Shown here: positions 33,501-41,188 of the stretch, in pieces
Position numbering within the stretch: position 1 is the first letter of the stretch
How the letters are laid out: each line of letters begins with the position of its first letter
Source of the DNA: Siderastrea siderea
Taxonomy: Eukaryota; Cnidaria; Anthozoa; Scleractinia; Rhizangiidae
Assembly (NCBI GenBank): GCA_964030785.1
Contig: OZ034969.1
Span: 32,289,601 to 32,353,600, forward strand
Reading direction: 5' to 3'
DNA length: 64,000 nt
Translations under genes and position numbers: made by a program
The notes under the pieces: generated by a model
What the model was told of the DNA's origin: nothing
The model's database searches: none
The model's input: the letters and a program-made list of their open reading frames with translations, nothing else

Positions 33501-33693
33501 GTGGGCCCTAGAAGACAAAGCAACAGAGCATTTCATGAGTCGTTTCTACGAGCACCTTGTTTGTGGGGAAAGTGTCAGCGAATCTCTCCACCAAGCTATG
33601 AAGTGGATGAGACAAAACGGTTTTTCTGACGTTGGGCAGTGGGCACCTTTTATGCTGATTGGAGACAACGTGACGTTTACCTTGGGAAAGTGA
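30556..33693 (+). CDS. Intact TPR-CHAT protein (TTC28-like), copy 2
   Basis: An uninterrupted 1045-codon frame. Residues 1-90 are a helical N-terminal region. About 90-570 hold twelve TPR units of 40 residues with the pattern 'GDRxGEAxCYxNLGxVFxSxGEYxKAxEYLQKAL'. A linker follows ('VVELGRARALADLMSAQYS', about 620), then a C-terminal CHAT domain with 'ILIVPDRHLSKVPFPAL', His904 in 'HFAAHGN', and Cys950/Cys951 in 'LSCCHSARG'. CHAT is a caspase-like cysteine-peptidase fold and these residues form its expected His-Cys dyad, so an active peptidase regulated by TPR-mediated binding is plausible. An AG acceptor just upstream (30545-30546) suggests a spliced 5' leader. It is the only unbroken member of the three copies here. 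TPR-CHAT proteins are expanded in corals; the substrate is unknown, and an innate-immunity role is inference. Confidence 0.9.
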   Translation: MDIIVKKLSIGVLVADFLLNTSRVLQAIELYKESLIVVNNIPFEHSQDIINLCYNRLYQTMVHAYGCIYDHINAMECCKNLLVISRRCGDRSGEAAVTQRLAIIYSHQGNHTEAKNLSKKALSIMIEIGDRQGEGACYGVLGAVFQPLGEYGKAKEYLQKALTISKEIENREGEATEYGNLGAVFESLGEHVKAEEHFKKSLKIRREIGDRQGEGTCYLNLASVFNFYGDFAKAEEYLQKAVQISKETGDRRTEGSCYEHLGTMFHKHLDEYAKAKAYLKKAVAISKGTGSREREAKSYISLGILFESVCEYSKAHEYLQKALAIGKEIGARKIEAECYGNLGVVFTSRGEYDKAKEYLQKALKMEKEIGNRKREGTHYEKLGVLFRSIGEYGEAEKYFHKALAILKEVGDRKHETSCYANLGAVYFEHFDDHGKAEKYLHTALAMAKEFGNRKVEAFCYSHLGYVFWSLSDYDKAEEYLQKALEIRKEIGDKQGQAMDYGNLGTVSRCRCKYGRAREYHEKAITITKETGDIRNELTAHANFALIMLLEGNIIGAFSSLFESIQKCEYLRTYLRGNDQFKVSFLDGQNASLYQILSHLFCSVGKLSEALCVVELGRARALADLMSAQYSVEKEISFDPQSWAGIEKVMKKESDCTCLYISYVDNCMFLNLWILKANKPILLRQTNVNDSLNNKGLVIRSVDEIFSNETFRTLPFVTQEHCEDRSLFSNHSTHLKSSLGDGNATVRIVEEEEDEDQRPDPTLAGCYQMLISPVAHLLDEPEILIVPDRHLSKVPFPALKDETGKYLSENFRIRIIPSLTILKLIQDCPADYHKQTGVLIVGEPKVDQVYYRGRIENLCPLPAARKEAEMIGRLLRAQPLLGQQATKQAVLHSIHSVALIHFAAHGNAERGEIALAPQLPNNGIPQEDDYLLTMADISKVQLRAKLVVLSCCHSARGPIRSEGVVGIARAFLGSGARSVLAALWALEDKATEHFMSRFYEHLVCGESVSESLHQAMKWMRQNGFSDVGQWAPFMLIGDNVTFTLGK

Positions 33694-33984
33694 AGGTTAG
33701 TTTTCTAAGGATCTACTAAATTTCACGCGTACCGAGTTCTGACTACTTGAGGGAACGCTCAAAGGGACATATTTTTCTTAGATTCATAGAAGCGGGATTA
33801 GTGATTTTGTGCTTCAGGAGGGTAACGTATTTCAACATCGGCCATGTTTTAAATAACTGAACAACAGACCATTTACGCGAAAAATTACGGAACCAGGACA
33901 TGTTGTTTGTTGGCTGCCCTGCAGCCTTCTTTGCTGTTGTAAATACACTAGTGTCTAGACTACGCCCCTAATCAATCGATCTAC
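33694..33984 (+). other. 3' flank of TPR-CHAT copy 2 up to the Polinton
   Basis: Homologous to 15875-16235 next to copy 1 (shared 'CTGACTA-TTGAGG-AACGCTCAAA', 'AGAAGCGG', 'ACGCCCCT'). It is cut by the Polinton after ATCTAC at 33984 and resumes at 56098. Confidence 0.85.
33979..33984 (+). repeat. Target-site duplication, left copy (ATCTAC)
   Basis: ATCTAC abuts the left terminus; the identical word abuts the right terminus at 56098-56103. The uninterrupted site is at 16230-16235. Confidence 0.95.
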
Positions 33985-34427
33985 AGTAGTAAAGTGGGCC
34001 CGTTTGTGGCATATGGAGGCTTCTGATTGGTCGAGAGCGATCACGTGACCAGAGGAACTTCCGGTGACGTCATAAATCATTTCCGGTGGAAAAAACCGCT
34101 GACCAGTGGGAAAAAGGGATCGTGGGCTCATACAACCGGAAGTCACGTGTTTTAGAATGGGAAACCGCTGACCAGGTGGAAAAAGGGATCGTGGGCTCAT
34201 GCAACCGGAAGTCACGTGTTTTAGAATGGGAAACCGCTGACCAGTTGGAAAAAGGGATCGTGGGCTCAAGGGGAAGTAAACCCGCTGAGAAAACGCGGGC
34301 TCAAAGTCCAAAGTCCAATTTTGGGAACGGGGGTGGTCCTTGAAAACAAGACAAAATAAATAAATGACATTTTTATTGATTTGTTTTACAATAACTCCTT
34401 TGAGTTCCTATTTGATAAGTGTTCCTT
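33985..34427 (+). repeat. Left terminal inverted repeat (443 bp)
   Basis: Reverse complement of 55654-56097. It contains a CCAAT-type ATTGG (34026), CACGTG (34042), an ETS-like TTCCGG (34060), TGACGTCA (34065), three 69-bp tandem units (34093-34268), and an AATAAA signal on the minus strand (34372-34377) usable by polB. Open frames seen inside it on either strand follow the 69-bp repeat and are not treated as genes. Confidence 0.95.
34093..34268 (+). repeat. 69-bp tandem repeat in the left terminal repeat
   Basis: Units start AAACCGCTGACCAG at 34093, 34162 and 34231 (the last truncated). The first two each carry CCGGAAGTCACGTG, a paired ETS-like and E-box-like site. The same array is present inverted in the right repeat (about 55813-55989). 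Confidence 0.92.
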
Positions 34428-34462
34428 AATGTTCATGACAATCGACGATTTTGTTGGGGCTT

Positions 34463-37400
34463 TCACTGGTAGCCATAGGGGTAGGTCTTGAAGGTGTTGG
34501 GATCAATGACTCTTTTGTCATAGACCAACTGATAGAACTTACTGCTTGGTTGAGTGTACAGTTGGAAGTTTTTGGGATTGCGTACAATTTGGTGGGAGTT
34601 GATAATCTGGATTTCCCTTGGTTTTGGAAGGGGTTTCTTGATTTCGTCCTTGACATTTTGACGCATGATGTCAAAATTCAGCTGGGTGTGTCCTTCGCTG
34701 TTGAGTCGGAAGCCTCTGACCTTGCATTCCACGTTTCCTTCATTCGTAGTATACCCATAGTTCTTGGGTCCTCCACTGACAAATTCTTGAATGTATTCAT
34801 CCTTAGCTAATTCGGAGGCGAAGTCCCCAAGATAGGAACCCAAGACAGGTTGGAATTGAGTGGGTGTTTCCTCCAGGTAGATGACGGAGTCGGTGTCAAA
34901 GTAGAGGACTCTTTCCCCTAAGTCTTGCAGGGTGTCATACAATTTAAGGCGGGCGTGGCAGGTAGTGAAGCAGGCGACAAAAATGTTGAGGTTGGGTGAG
35001 ACGCGGATGTCCTCTTTTTGGTTTTGGTAGTGTACCTCCACCATTTGGTCGGTGACGACTGACACGTGACGTACGTCTAACGCATCACTATCCAAGAAAC
35101 AGTGGAAGGCATGGGGGTCATCAAAGGCTTGAATTTGGGTTTTGTTGAGGCGTTGTCCAAACTTGCCCCACATGGAGTTGAGCATGAGCTTAGCTAGGGT
35201 ACGCAGGCCCGGGTTCTTCTTGATGTTGTTGTATTCTAACTGGATGCCTTCATGCAGAAAGTATTGTTCGATGTAACGTTGCTTTTCTTCTTCTGTCGTG
35301 ACATCCTTAGGCCACCCACTAGCTTCTTGTTTGATTTTCAACCAGGTGTTAACATAATCGGCGAAGAGGCCCTCACAGGTCTCTTCAAAATGCCAAGCTT
35401 CGTAGATGTATTTGACTTGGTACCCGAATTCCACGGCTTTATACAACTCTGGGGTGCACCAGGTACTGGTGAGGGCGCGTTGTTCGTCAGTGTGTGGACA
35501 ATGATAGGATCTGTCCAAAAGAGGTTTGTCCATTTCTTCTTCTACACAACGGGCACAGAGGGGAAAGAGCAGTTTGTTGTCATGACGGTAAGGCAGCACG
35601 GGATGGTACAATTCACGGGGAGGCAGGACTTTACATTGAATGAGCCCAAAGTACTGGTGTATGTCCGTGTGACCCGGGGTGAAGATGATTTTCGGATGCC
35701 CTTTGGGGTAGGTGGACTTCTTGTTGACCCACGGGTACAAGGAGGTAACATCGATGTAGTGAATTTTTTGGCCAGGGGTGATGTGATGGTACAGTTTAAT
35801 GGCATTGGTACGACCTCCACAGAAAGCATCCCGAGGTTCAAGTGGTTGGATAAAGTTGAGTTCCCGGACGAAGGAGTCGATCTCTGGGTGGGTGTCTCGG
35901 CGGTGGTCCCATTGACATCCCCAGATTTGAATGACGTTGTACCCTTGGTTGGTAAGCTTTTGGACTTTGTTTTGGGTGACGTCATAGAGGTCCTGCATGG
36001 TTCGATTATAGTTGCGGGGATGTTTTTCGTAGCGATGGGGATAACAGGTAGGGCATCCGTGGGTGAAACAGCCTTGAAATTCGTAGACGGTGTGGGTGTC
36101 GGGGCAATAACCATCCACATGGATGTTGGTCCCGGGGATCTTATACTCGCCTTGATTTCGGACATGTTGGATGTACTGAGGCTTTGGATTGGCACTGGCC
36201 AAGAGATCGTCGGGGTTGAGATCTTGGAGGGTGCGTTGACGTAGTTGGTGATCGCACCAGGTTAACCAGTGAAGGGCTGGGATGGACTGGTTGATGTTGT
36301 TAGTTCTCCACCCGTTAGGACCGGTGGGTTCGCTGGCAATACTGTTGGGGATCATCCGGTTCATACGTAAATCTCGATTACAAGCGGAGGCAATGGTGAC
36401 GTGATCGAAGGGATTGAAGCCTGTTAAGTCTTCAAACATGCGTTTGAAAGTCAGACATCCTTGTTTGAGGAGTCGTACATCGGAACTGCAATAGGCCAAT
36501 AACTCTTGTTGAAAATGAAACACCACACCCTGGTCGCGTTGTTGTTGATGCCAGGTTTCAAAGGCTTGTCTTCCTTCGAGTGTCATGCTCTCAGGCATGT
36601 AGTAATCGCGTGAGGGGAGGATGCCCACGTAGTTTTGATACTCATCACCGGGTATGTTGAACTTGTGGGGGAAATAGCCTTTGCAGAGTTCTGTCAAACC
36701 AAAGGTTTTGGGAAACGCGGAGAGGGGCATCTGGAAGAAACTCATGGAATCAATGAAGCGGATGCGGTCATGTTTGATCTCTAACAGTTTACATCCGTTG
36801 CGGAGTTGTTGGACGATGCGGTTCTCCCCATAGTATTCTTGGATGATAAAGTACCCATCGTACCCTTGAAAATTATGAGCGATGACGTTGACTTGACGGG
36901 TATCGTGAAGAGTCAAGGCATCCAGCCATTCCAGAAAGTCACGGATACAAGTGGGACCTGGGAAAGGTTTGGGTTCATCGTTGTCTTCGGTTTCGGCCAC
37001 GACGAGATTGGCAATGTGTTTTTCGTGGGGTTGCATGGCTTCGATATCAAAGAAGACGTGTAAGGGTGGCAGGTCTTCCTCGTCCTCGTCCTCGGAGGAG
37101 GCATGGGGTTCCGCGGCGGCGGCACCTCGTTTGGCGCGAGGACCTTTTTGACGGGTCCTCTTTCTCTTCTTCTTTTGGTCTTGAGGTTTGGGGGCTCTTT
37201 GTATAAAACAACGGTGTTTGTCGGCGTCGACGTACTGATGACAAGACGGGCAATCCACGTGCCAACAAAGGTGACGTTGAATGCGGGACAAGCCCACATT
37301 TTGTTGATAGCAGTCTGGGCATCGGTATCGTTGAGAGCACACGGAGGTCTGGAGGCCCGTGACGGGTTTGCCCGCATGGGTTTTGCTGGAATGGGCTTCG

Positions 37401-38713
37401 AAACACGTGGGTCCAAAAAAGTCCCGATGACACGACTTGCAACGTTGAGTGGCTTTCAGGTGTCGGGGGTAAGCATTTTGAAAGTCTGGACAATCTTTCT
37501 GTCGACAGGCCCCACACAACTTGGTCTTGGTGCATCGATGCATCCCCTCGGTGTTGTAGGGTTTCCAACAATCCGCACAGACATAACTGGACCCAAAAAA
37601 TCCCGGCAATTTGGTGATGACATCATAATGGTCTTGGTTGTGCAACAGGATCAGTTGTTTGTCAGAAAGGGGGCCAAACGCCGTGATGTGAAACGATCGC
37701 TGTGCATCCACCAGGATGATCTGGTAACCGGTGAGGGACGGAGCCTTGCTGAAAGCCGTTAAGGCGTCATAGCTGCAAGGACCCAAGGGTACCTGGGCTT
37801 CATTCTGGAGGTCCAGAGCGAGGGTTCTCTGCAGGGGCCTTCCTTTGCAGATGCTGTTGTATTTCGGGTGCTGGTCCACGCGAGCTTTGGCGACCACGAG
37901 GGCTCTGGCACAACAGAGCTCATCATCATTTTGGATGCGGATGACCGATTTTTTGTTGGCCGTTAACATGGTCATGGTGGGATGCCCTGGTTTCCCACGA
38001 CGGGGTTTGCCGGTGCCTTGAGGCGCATGATGAACTTGAGTGATGGAGACTTGAAAGGAATCGTCCATTTCAAATTGTTCGTTGCTGTTGAGGGCTTGGG
38101 CTAAACGTTGGAACAGAGCTTCCACCCGTTCTGTGTCTCGACGCCATTCACCTGCACGTAATCCCCACCCCTGAAAATTATTGTGCAGGCGATCGGATGC
38201 TATGGTAAAGTAGAGTCGATCTTGATCGTGGAGGTCGGGGGTGGTGGTTAACACTTGATCGACGGCTCGACGTAATCCATCTTGCAGAGCTTGGGTTATA
38301 TTTTGGCCTGGCATCAAGTTCCCCCTTTGTCGTAACTGGGTCTTGAAATGACGTTCTTGTACCCCCATGCGATCACTCTTCCGATTCACAAAAGGTTCGA
38401 GTTCAAAGTCGAAGGCACCCTCTTCATTGGTATCCAATCCTCCGCCACTTTGTTGAAGGAGTTGGGTTTGAAACGCATGTTGCCGTTCCAAATGATCCAT
38501 CAAATCATGATAGTCTTGATCATCATCGTCATCCAGGATTTCGGGGCAGATCAAATCATCCTCGTCACTCATGTTTTCGGTGCAAATCAAAGGCCCCACA
38601 CAGGAATTGGTGTCATCGTCCGAATCACTTAAGTCCAAACCGAGCATGGCTAAAACCTCATGGTGGGCGAGGCCACTTGGCCCCGCCACATTGTCCTTGT
38701 CTTGTGAGGACAT
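34463..38713 (-). CDS. polB: Polinton protein-primed family B DNA polymerase
   Basis: A 1416-aa protein. An acidic N-terminus (1-120) is followed by a region of unknown fold and a Cys/His-rich zone at about 370-510 with many CxxC pairs. A basic linker leads to the exonuclease: 'FFDIEAM' (about 556), 'AHNFQGYDGYF' (about 621), 'CSSDVRLLKQG' (about 741). At about 875 the stretch 'VDGYCPDTHTVYEFQGCF' resembles a Vsr/PD-(D/E)xK-like nuclease motif. Polymerase motifs are A 'IDVTSLYPW' (about 995), B 'LMLNSMWGKFG' (about 1181) and C 'YFDTDSVIYLEE' (about 1274). It replicates the linear element, probably by protein priming. It is divergently promoted with the gene at 38952 (TATA-like CTATAAAAA on the minus strand near 38740), and the stop lies 36 bp inside the left terminal repeat. 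Confidence 0.95.
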   Translation of the reverse strand: MSSQDKDNVAGPSGLAHHEVLAMLGLDLSDSDDDTNSCVGPLICTENMSDEDDLICPEILDDDDDQDYHDLMDHLERQHAFQTQLLQQSGGGLDTNEEGAFDFELEPFVNRKSDRMGVQERHFKTQLRQRGNLMPGQNITQALQDGLRRAVDQVLTTTPDLHDQDRLYFTIASDRLHNNFQGWGLRAGEWRRDTERVEALFQRLAQALNSNEQFEMDDSFQVSITQVHHAPQGTGKPRRGKPGHPTMTMLTANKKSVIRIQNDDELCCARALVVAKARVDQHPKYNSICKGRPLQRTLALDLQNEAQVPLGPCSYDALTAFSKAPSLTGYQIILVDAQRSFHITAFGPLSDKQLILLHNQDHYDVITKLPGFFGSSYVCADCWKPYNTEGMHRCTKTKLCGACRQKDCPDFQNAYPRHLKATQRCKSCHRDFFGPTCFEAHSSKTHAGKPVTGLQTSVCSQRYRCPDCYQQNVGLSRIQRHLCWHVDCPSCHQYVDADKHRCFIQRAPKPQDQKKKRKRTRQKGPRAKRGAAAAEPHASSEDEDEEDLPPLHVFFDIEAMQPHEKHIANLVVAETEDNDEPKPFPGPTCIRDFLEWLDALTLHDTRQVNVIAHNFQGYDGYFIIQEYYGENRIVQQLRNGCKLLEIKHDRIRFIDSMSFFQMPLSAFPKTFGLTELCKGYFPHKFNIPGDEYQNYVGILPSRDYYMPESMTLEGRQAFETWHQQQRDQGVVFHFQQELLAYCSSDVRLLKQGCLTFKRMFEDLTGFNPFDHVTIASACNRDLRMNRMIPNSIASEPTGPNGWRTNNINQSIPALHWLTWCDHQLRQRTLQDLNPDDLLASANPKPQYIQHVRNQGEYKIPGTNIHVDGYCPDTHTVYEFQGCFTHGCPTCYPHRYEKHPRNYNRTMQDLYDVTQNKVQKLTNQGYNVIQIWGCQWDHRRDTHPEIDSFVRELNFIQPLEPRDAFCGGRTNAIKLYHHITPGQKIHYIDVTSLYPWVNKKSTYPKGHPKIIFTPGHTDIHQYFGLIQCKVLPPRELYHPVLPYRHDNKLLFPLCARCVEEEMDKPLLDRSYHCPHTDEQRALTSTWCTPELYKAVEFGYQVKYIYEAWHFEETCEGLFADYVNTWLKIKQEASGWPKDVTTEEEKQRYIEQYFLHEGIQLEYNNIKKNPGLRTLAKLMLNSMWGKFGQRLNKTQIQAFDDPHAFHCFLDSDALDVRHVSVVTDQMVEVHYQNQKEDIRVSPNLNIFVACFTTCHARLKLYDTLQDLGERVLYFDTDSVIYLEETPTQFQPVLGSYLGDFASELAKDEYIQEFVSGGPKNYGYTTNEGNVECKVRGFRLNSEGHTQLNFDIMRQNVKDEIKKPLPKPREIQIINSHQIVRNPKNFQLYTQPSSKFYQLVYDKRVIDPNTFKTYPYGYQ

Positions 38714-38715
38714 GA

Positions 38716-38951
38716 TCAGATGAACTCACTGGAGATCGGGGCTCTGTTTTTATAGAGAATTAAAATGTCACGTGGGAGGGGAAGGAGCCAATCACTAAAC
38801 AGGGTGCCCCGTAGAGAGGGGGTGCCCTAGGGAGGGGTGGGACGGGGTGGGGGGACCCCCCTCCCCCCTCTCTAGTTAGGGTCCATGGTGCATCACGGGA
38901 ACGAATGAGAGACTATAAAACAGATCGATCCTCGGGCTGGAACATCTCAAC
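38716..38951. promoter_or_regulatory. Divergent promoter between polB and the 133-aa gene
   Basis: Minus-strand CTCTATAAAAAC (about 38737-38748) faces polB; plus-strand GACTATAAAACAG (about 38910-38922) faces the ATG at 38952. Between them are a CACGTG (38769), CCAAT-like sites, and a G/C-skewed dyad (GGGGTGGGGGG then ACCCCCCTCCCCCC, 38849-38873). An inverted, diverged copy of much of this region lies at 54566-54722. Confidence 0.75.
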
Positions 38952-39353
38952 ATGGACTCTTGCCATGAGAAGCTGCTCGAAGCATTTGAAGAGTTTGAAG
39001 TAGATTTGGAAGTGGAAGAGGTGTTAGAGAAAGTGAAGCAGGAGGTGCTGTTGAAGGACGAAGGCTTTAGTGAGTTTGCAGAAACTTTGAAGCAGTTGGA
39101 GCCGGAAAAAGTGGAAGCCCAGAGACGTCGGGCAGAACAGGCGGCTCCCTTTCACCCACTGTGCTACCCTCAAATGACCTGTGAGTGGTTTGTGGAGGGA
39201 CTGGATTACTGTTGCAATTACTGGCGCTACCAATTCAAGCGCCCCCTCACCCCGCCACCAGCACCCCCGCCATCGCCCAATGCCTGCCGGAAACGAGGGC
39301 CTCCGCCGCAGCAACCGACGACGCACGACGTACCGACCAAACAACGACGATGA
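38952..39353 (+). CDS. 133-aa acidic/proline-rich protein, function unknown
   Basis: The first 75 residues are acidic and helical, with heptad-like spacing ('LLEAFEEFEVDLEVEEVLEKVKQ'). A Cys/Trp/Tyr-rich middle follows ('CEWFVEGLDYCCNYWRYQF') and then a Pro-rich basic tail. It starts about 30 nt past a TATA box, and ATG 38952 is the first ATG of the transcript. The 3' end overlaps the next gene by 74 nt in another frame. Similar short proteins near polB may occur in other cnidarian Polintons, but I cannot name the family. Confidence 0.65.
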   Translation: MDSCHEKLLEAFEEFEVDLEVEEVLEKVKQEVLLKDEGFSEFAETLKQLEPEKVEAQRRRAEQAAPFHPLCYPQMTCEWFVEGLDYCCNYWRYQFKRPLTPPPAPPPSPNACRKRGPPPQQPTTHDVPTKQRR

Positions 39354-40509
39354 CTCTGACCCAGACGACGACTTGAACGACGAGGACTATGTTCCCGACC
39401 CGAACGACGACGACGACGACGTTGACGACTATGACCCGAACGACGACGACGAAACGACAGAGTTACTGACGAAAGACGAACGACGACGGAGACGGAACGC
39501 CATCAAAAAAGCTAGGTACAATGCCCGCTACCCAGAGAAAGCCCGAGCGAGGAATATGGTGAAAAAAGCCAACTACCGACGCAAGTACCCTGAGAAAGTG
39601 CGTGCTGCCAAAAAACGATACCGAGAACAATATCCGGATCGAGTGCGGGAGTCCCACAGGTGTTATGAGGAGACGCATAAGGAGCACCGGCGTGCCGTCA
39701 AAAAAAAATGGGCCCAAAAGAACCGAGCACGTTGTGCCGAATACGACCGAAAGTATAGAGAGAAACATCGGGAACGTTTGAGAGCCCAAGCGCGTGAATA
39801 TCGTCAAAAGAATCGTGTACGAATATTGGCGTACAAAAGGATGTACAATAAAAGGGAAAAAGCCCGGGCGGCTCGTCGGGCCTATCGTGCTGCGAACCAG
39901 GAGAAACTGCTTGCGCAAAGAAGAGAGTACTACTGGGCGAACCGCGAGAGGTTCTTGGAGCTCGCTAGAAGGTACTACCAAAACAAAAGGAAGCAGGTGC
40001 CTCCAAACCCCAAAACACTGCGGGTGGTATTGACTAATTGTAGGACGCAACCTTCTGTGGAAACGTATTTGAATGACTTTTGTACCTCCTTACCTTCTGT
40101 AGAGAGACAGAAAACGGAAGAGAAAATCAAAGCATTAGGACCCTTGAAAGTAACCATTCCCTTGGAGGACTTTAAGAAATCGACGCCTAAAATGCCTGAG
40201 AACTTTTCTTTTTGTGAATCATTTCTAGATTCTTATACTCTCACGGATATGGATTCGGGGGGTGTGCAAGTCATGGACCCCCCTGACTTGGGTCCCCCTG
40301 ACTTGGGTCCCCCTGACTTGGATCCCTCTGACTTGGAGGACTTTTCGTCTTTGTTGCAGAACATAACGCCTGACGAGTGGACCGAGTTATTGAAGGATGT
40401 GGAGGACTCTTGTTCCTTTGATCTGGAGGCATTGGTGCCCCCTGAAGACCTCGTTCATGACATGTCCCCCGACGAGGGGGTGGATTTAATGTATGATTTA
40501 GTAACGTAA
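39280..40509 (+). CDS. Acidic-basic-acidic protein with Arg/Tyr-rich repeats
   Basis: About 409 aa if started at ATG 39280 (the frame is open from 39181). An Asp-rich stretch is followed by about 160 residues of strongly basic, roughly 13-residue helical repeats ('YNARYPEKARARN', 'YRRKYPEKVRAAK', 'YREQYPDRVRESH'). The C-terminus is acidic and contains tandem 'PPDLG' pentapeptides encoded by 15-bp DNA repeats (about 40275-40340). The charge layout suggests a DNA-binding protein with an activation-like tail, or a chromatin/packaging factor; this is inference. It overlaps the 133-aa gene by 74 nt in the +1 frame, so both products probably come from one transcript. Confidence 0.7.
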   Translation: MPAGNEGLRRSNRRRTTYRPNNDDDSDPDDDLNDEDYVPDPNDDDDDVDDYDPNDDDETTELLTKDERRRRRNAIKKARYNARYPEKARARNMVKKANYRRKYPEKVRAAKKRYREQYPDRVRESHRCYEETHKEHRRAVKKKWAQKNRARCAEYDRKYREKHRERLRAQAREYRQKNRVRILAYKRMYNKREKARAARRAYRAANQEKLLAQRREYYWANRERFLELARRYYQNKRKQVPPNPKTLRVVLTNCRTQPSVETYLNDFCTSLPSVERQKTEEKIKALGPLKVTIPLEDFKKSTPKMPENFSFCESFLDSYTLTDMDSGGVQVMDPPDLGPPDLGPPDLDPSDLEDFSSLLQNITPDEWTELLKDVEDSCSFDLEALVPPEDLVHDMSPDEGVDLMYDLVT

Positions 40510-40518
40510 AAACATTTT

Positions 40519-40640
40519 CGTCTCAGTATTTGGCAGAACATTTCGTCTCAGTATTTGGCAGAACATTCGTCTCAGTATTTGGCAGAACATTCGTCTCAGT
40601 ATTTGGAAGAACATCCGTCTCAGTATTTTGGACAGAACAA
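40519..40640 (+). repeat. 24-bp tandem repeat, five copies
   Basis: Units CGTCTCAGTATTTGGCAGAAC begin at 40519, 40544, 40568, 40592 and 40616. The array sits directly after the stop of the preceding gene. Confidence 0.93.
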
Positions 40641-40821
40641 TGAACTTGACAACTCATCAATCAAAATGACACAAGTGACATTGTTTTTTATTTTTATCAG
40701 GAGTGTCTACACCACAATGGGTTTTGTCTCGCAAATCCTGCTTGAGACTCAACACGAACTACAGAAGACTACCGAACTGCCGAATAACAATGTGACATTT
40801 TTGACTCAACATGTTAATTAA
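40555..40821 (+). CDS. Possible 88-aa protein with short tandem repeats, doubtful
   Basis: The frame opens inside the 24-bp repeat ('AEHSSQYL' units) and continues into unique sequence with a hydrophobic stretch ('VTLFFIFIRSVYTTMGFV') that could span a membrane. It ends 5 bp before the convergent stop of the PLA2-like gene. The absence of a promoter and the repeat-derived start weaken the call. Confidence 0.3.
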   Translation: MAEHSSQYLAEHSSQYLEEHPSQYFGQNNELDNSSIKMTQVTLFFIFIRSVYTTMGFVSQILLETQHELQKTTELPNNNVTFLTQHVN

Positions 40822-40825
40822 ATGT

Positions 40826-41185
40826 TTACAATTTTAAACGTTTCTTGGCTTGCATAATTTTCTTGACCACCCGTTCCGTCTTGTTTTTCTTGCCGGGTAA
40901 TCGATCAATGGCTTGGATCATCTTGGTATCGGCTTTCCATTTATCTTGCAAATTCTTGGCACGGCTGTAATCAATGTCGTGTTGCTTAGCAATCTGGTCC
41001 AAGCGATTGATCCCGGGATCTCCCCGTTTCAGACGTTTAGCCAAATGGGTGCCAGGTCCCATGTACTGATAACCGGGCCAATGAAATTCCTTCCCCGTTT
41101 TCGCAATCCATTTTTGGACATCCAAAGCCCCTCCTCGTTGGGGGCGTTTCCGTTTGATACCCCTTCTCCTCCTCTGGGTGGGCAT
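40826..41185 (-). CDS. Capsid-associated phospholipase A2-like protein
   Basis: A 119-aa protein. The N-terminus is Arg/Lys-rich with 'PQRGGA' (QRGG at 16-19), a candidate adenain cleavage site. Residues about 37-75 carry the parvovirus-type PLA2 signature: a calcium-loop-like 'YMGPGTHL', 'GDPGINRLDQIA', then the catalytic 'HDIDY'. The C-terminus is basic and helical. Parvoviral PLA2 domains act in capsid escape from endosomes; the same domain is reported in some Polinton/adintovirus-like elements. It is the last gene of the leftward block, starting 3 bp after the preceding stop. Confidence 0.8.
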   Translation of the reverse strand: MPTQRRRRGIKRKRPQRGGALDVQKWIAKTGKEFHWPGYQYMGPGTHLAKRLKRGDPGINRLDQIAKQHDIDYSRAKNLQDKWKADTKMIQAIDRLPGKKNKTERVVKKIMQAKKRLKL

Positions 41186-41188
41186 GTT

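Noticed and set aside
33955..34343. Open frames on both strands in the left terminal repeat (and mirrored in the right)
   Set aside because: They follow the 69-bp tandem repeat (multiple of three) and repeat the same peptide. The region carries promoter-like sites instead.
35252..36244. 330-aa plus-strand open frame
   Set aside because: Antisense shadow of the polB palm/exonuclease region, whose motifs are unambiguous on the minus strand.
39463..40050. 195-aa minus-strand open frame
   Set aside because: Antisense shadow of the Arg/Tyr-rich repeat protein; no promoter and no recognisable motif.
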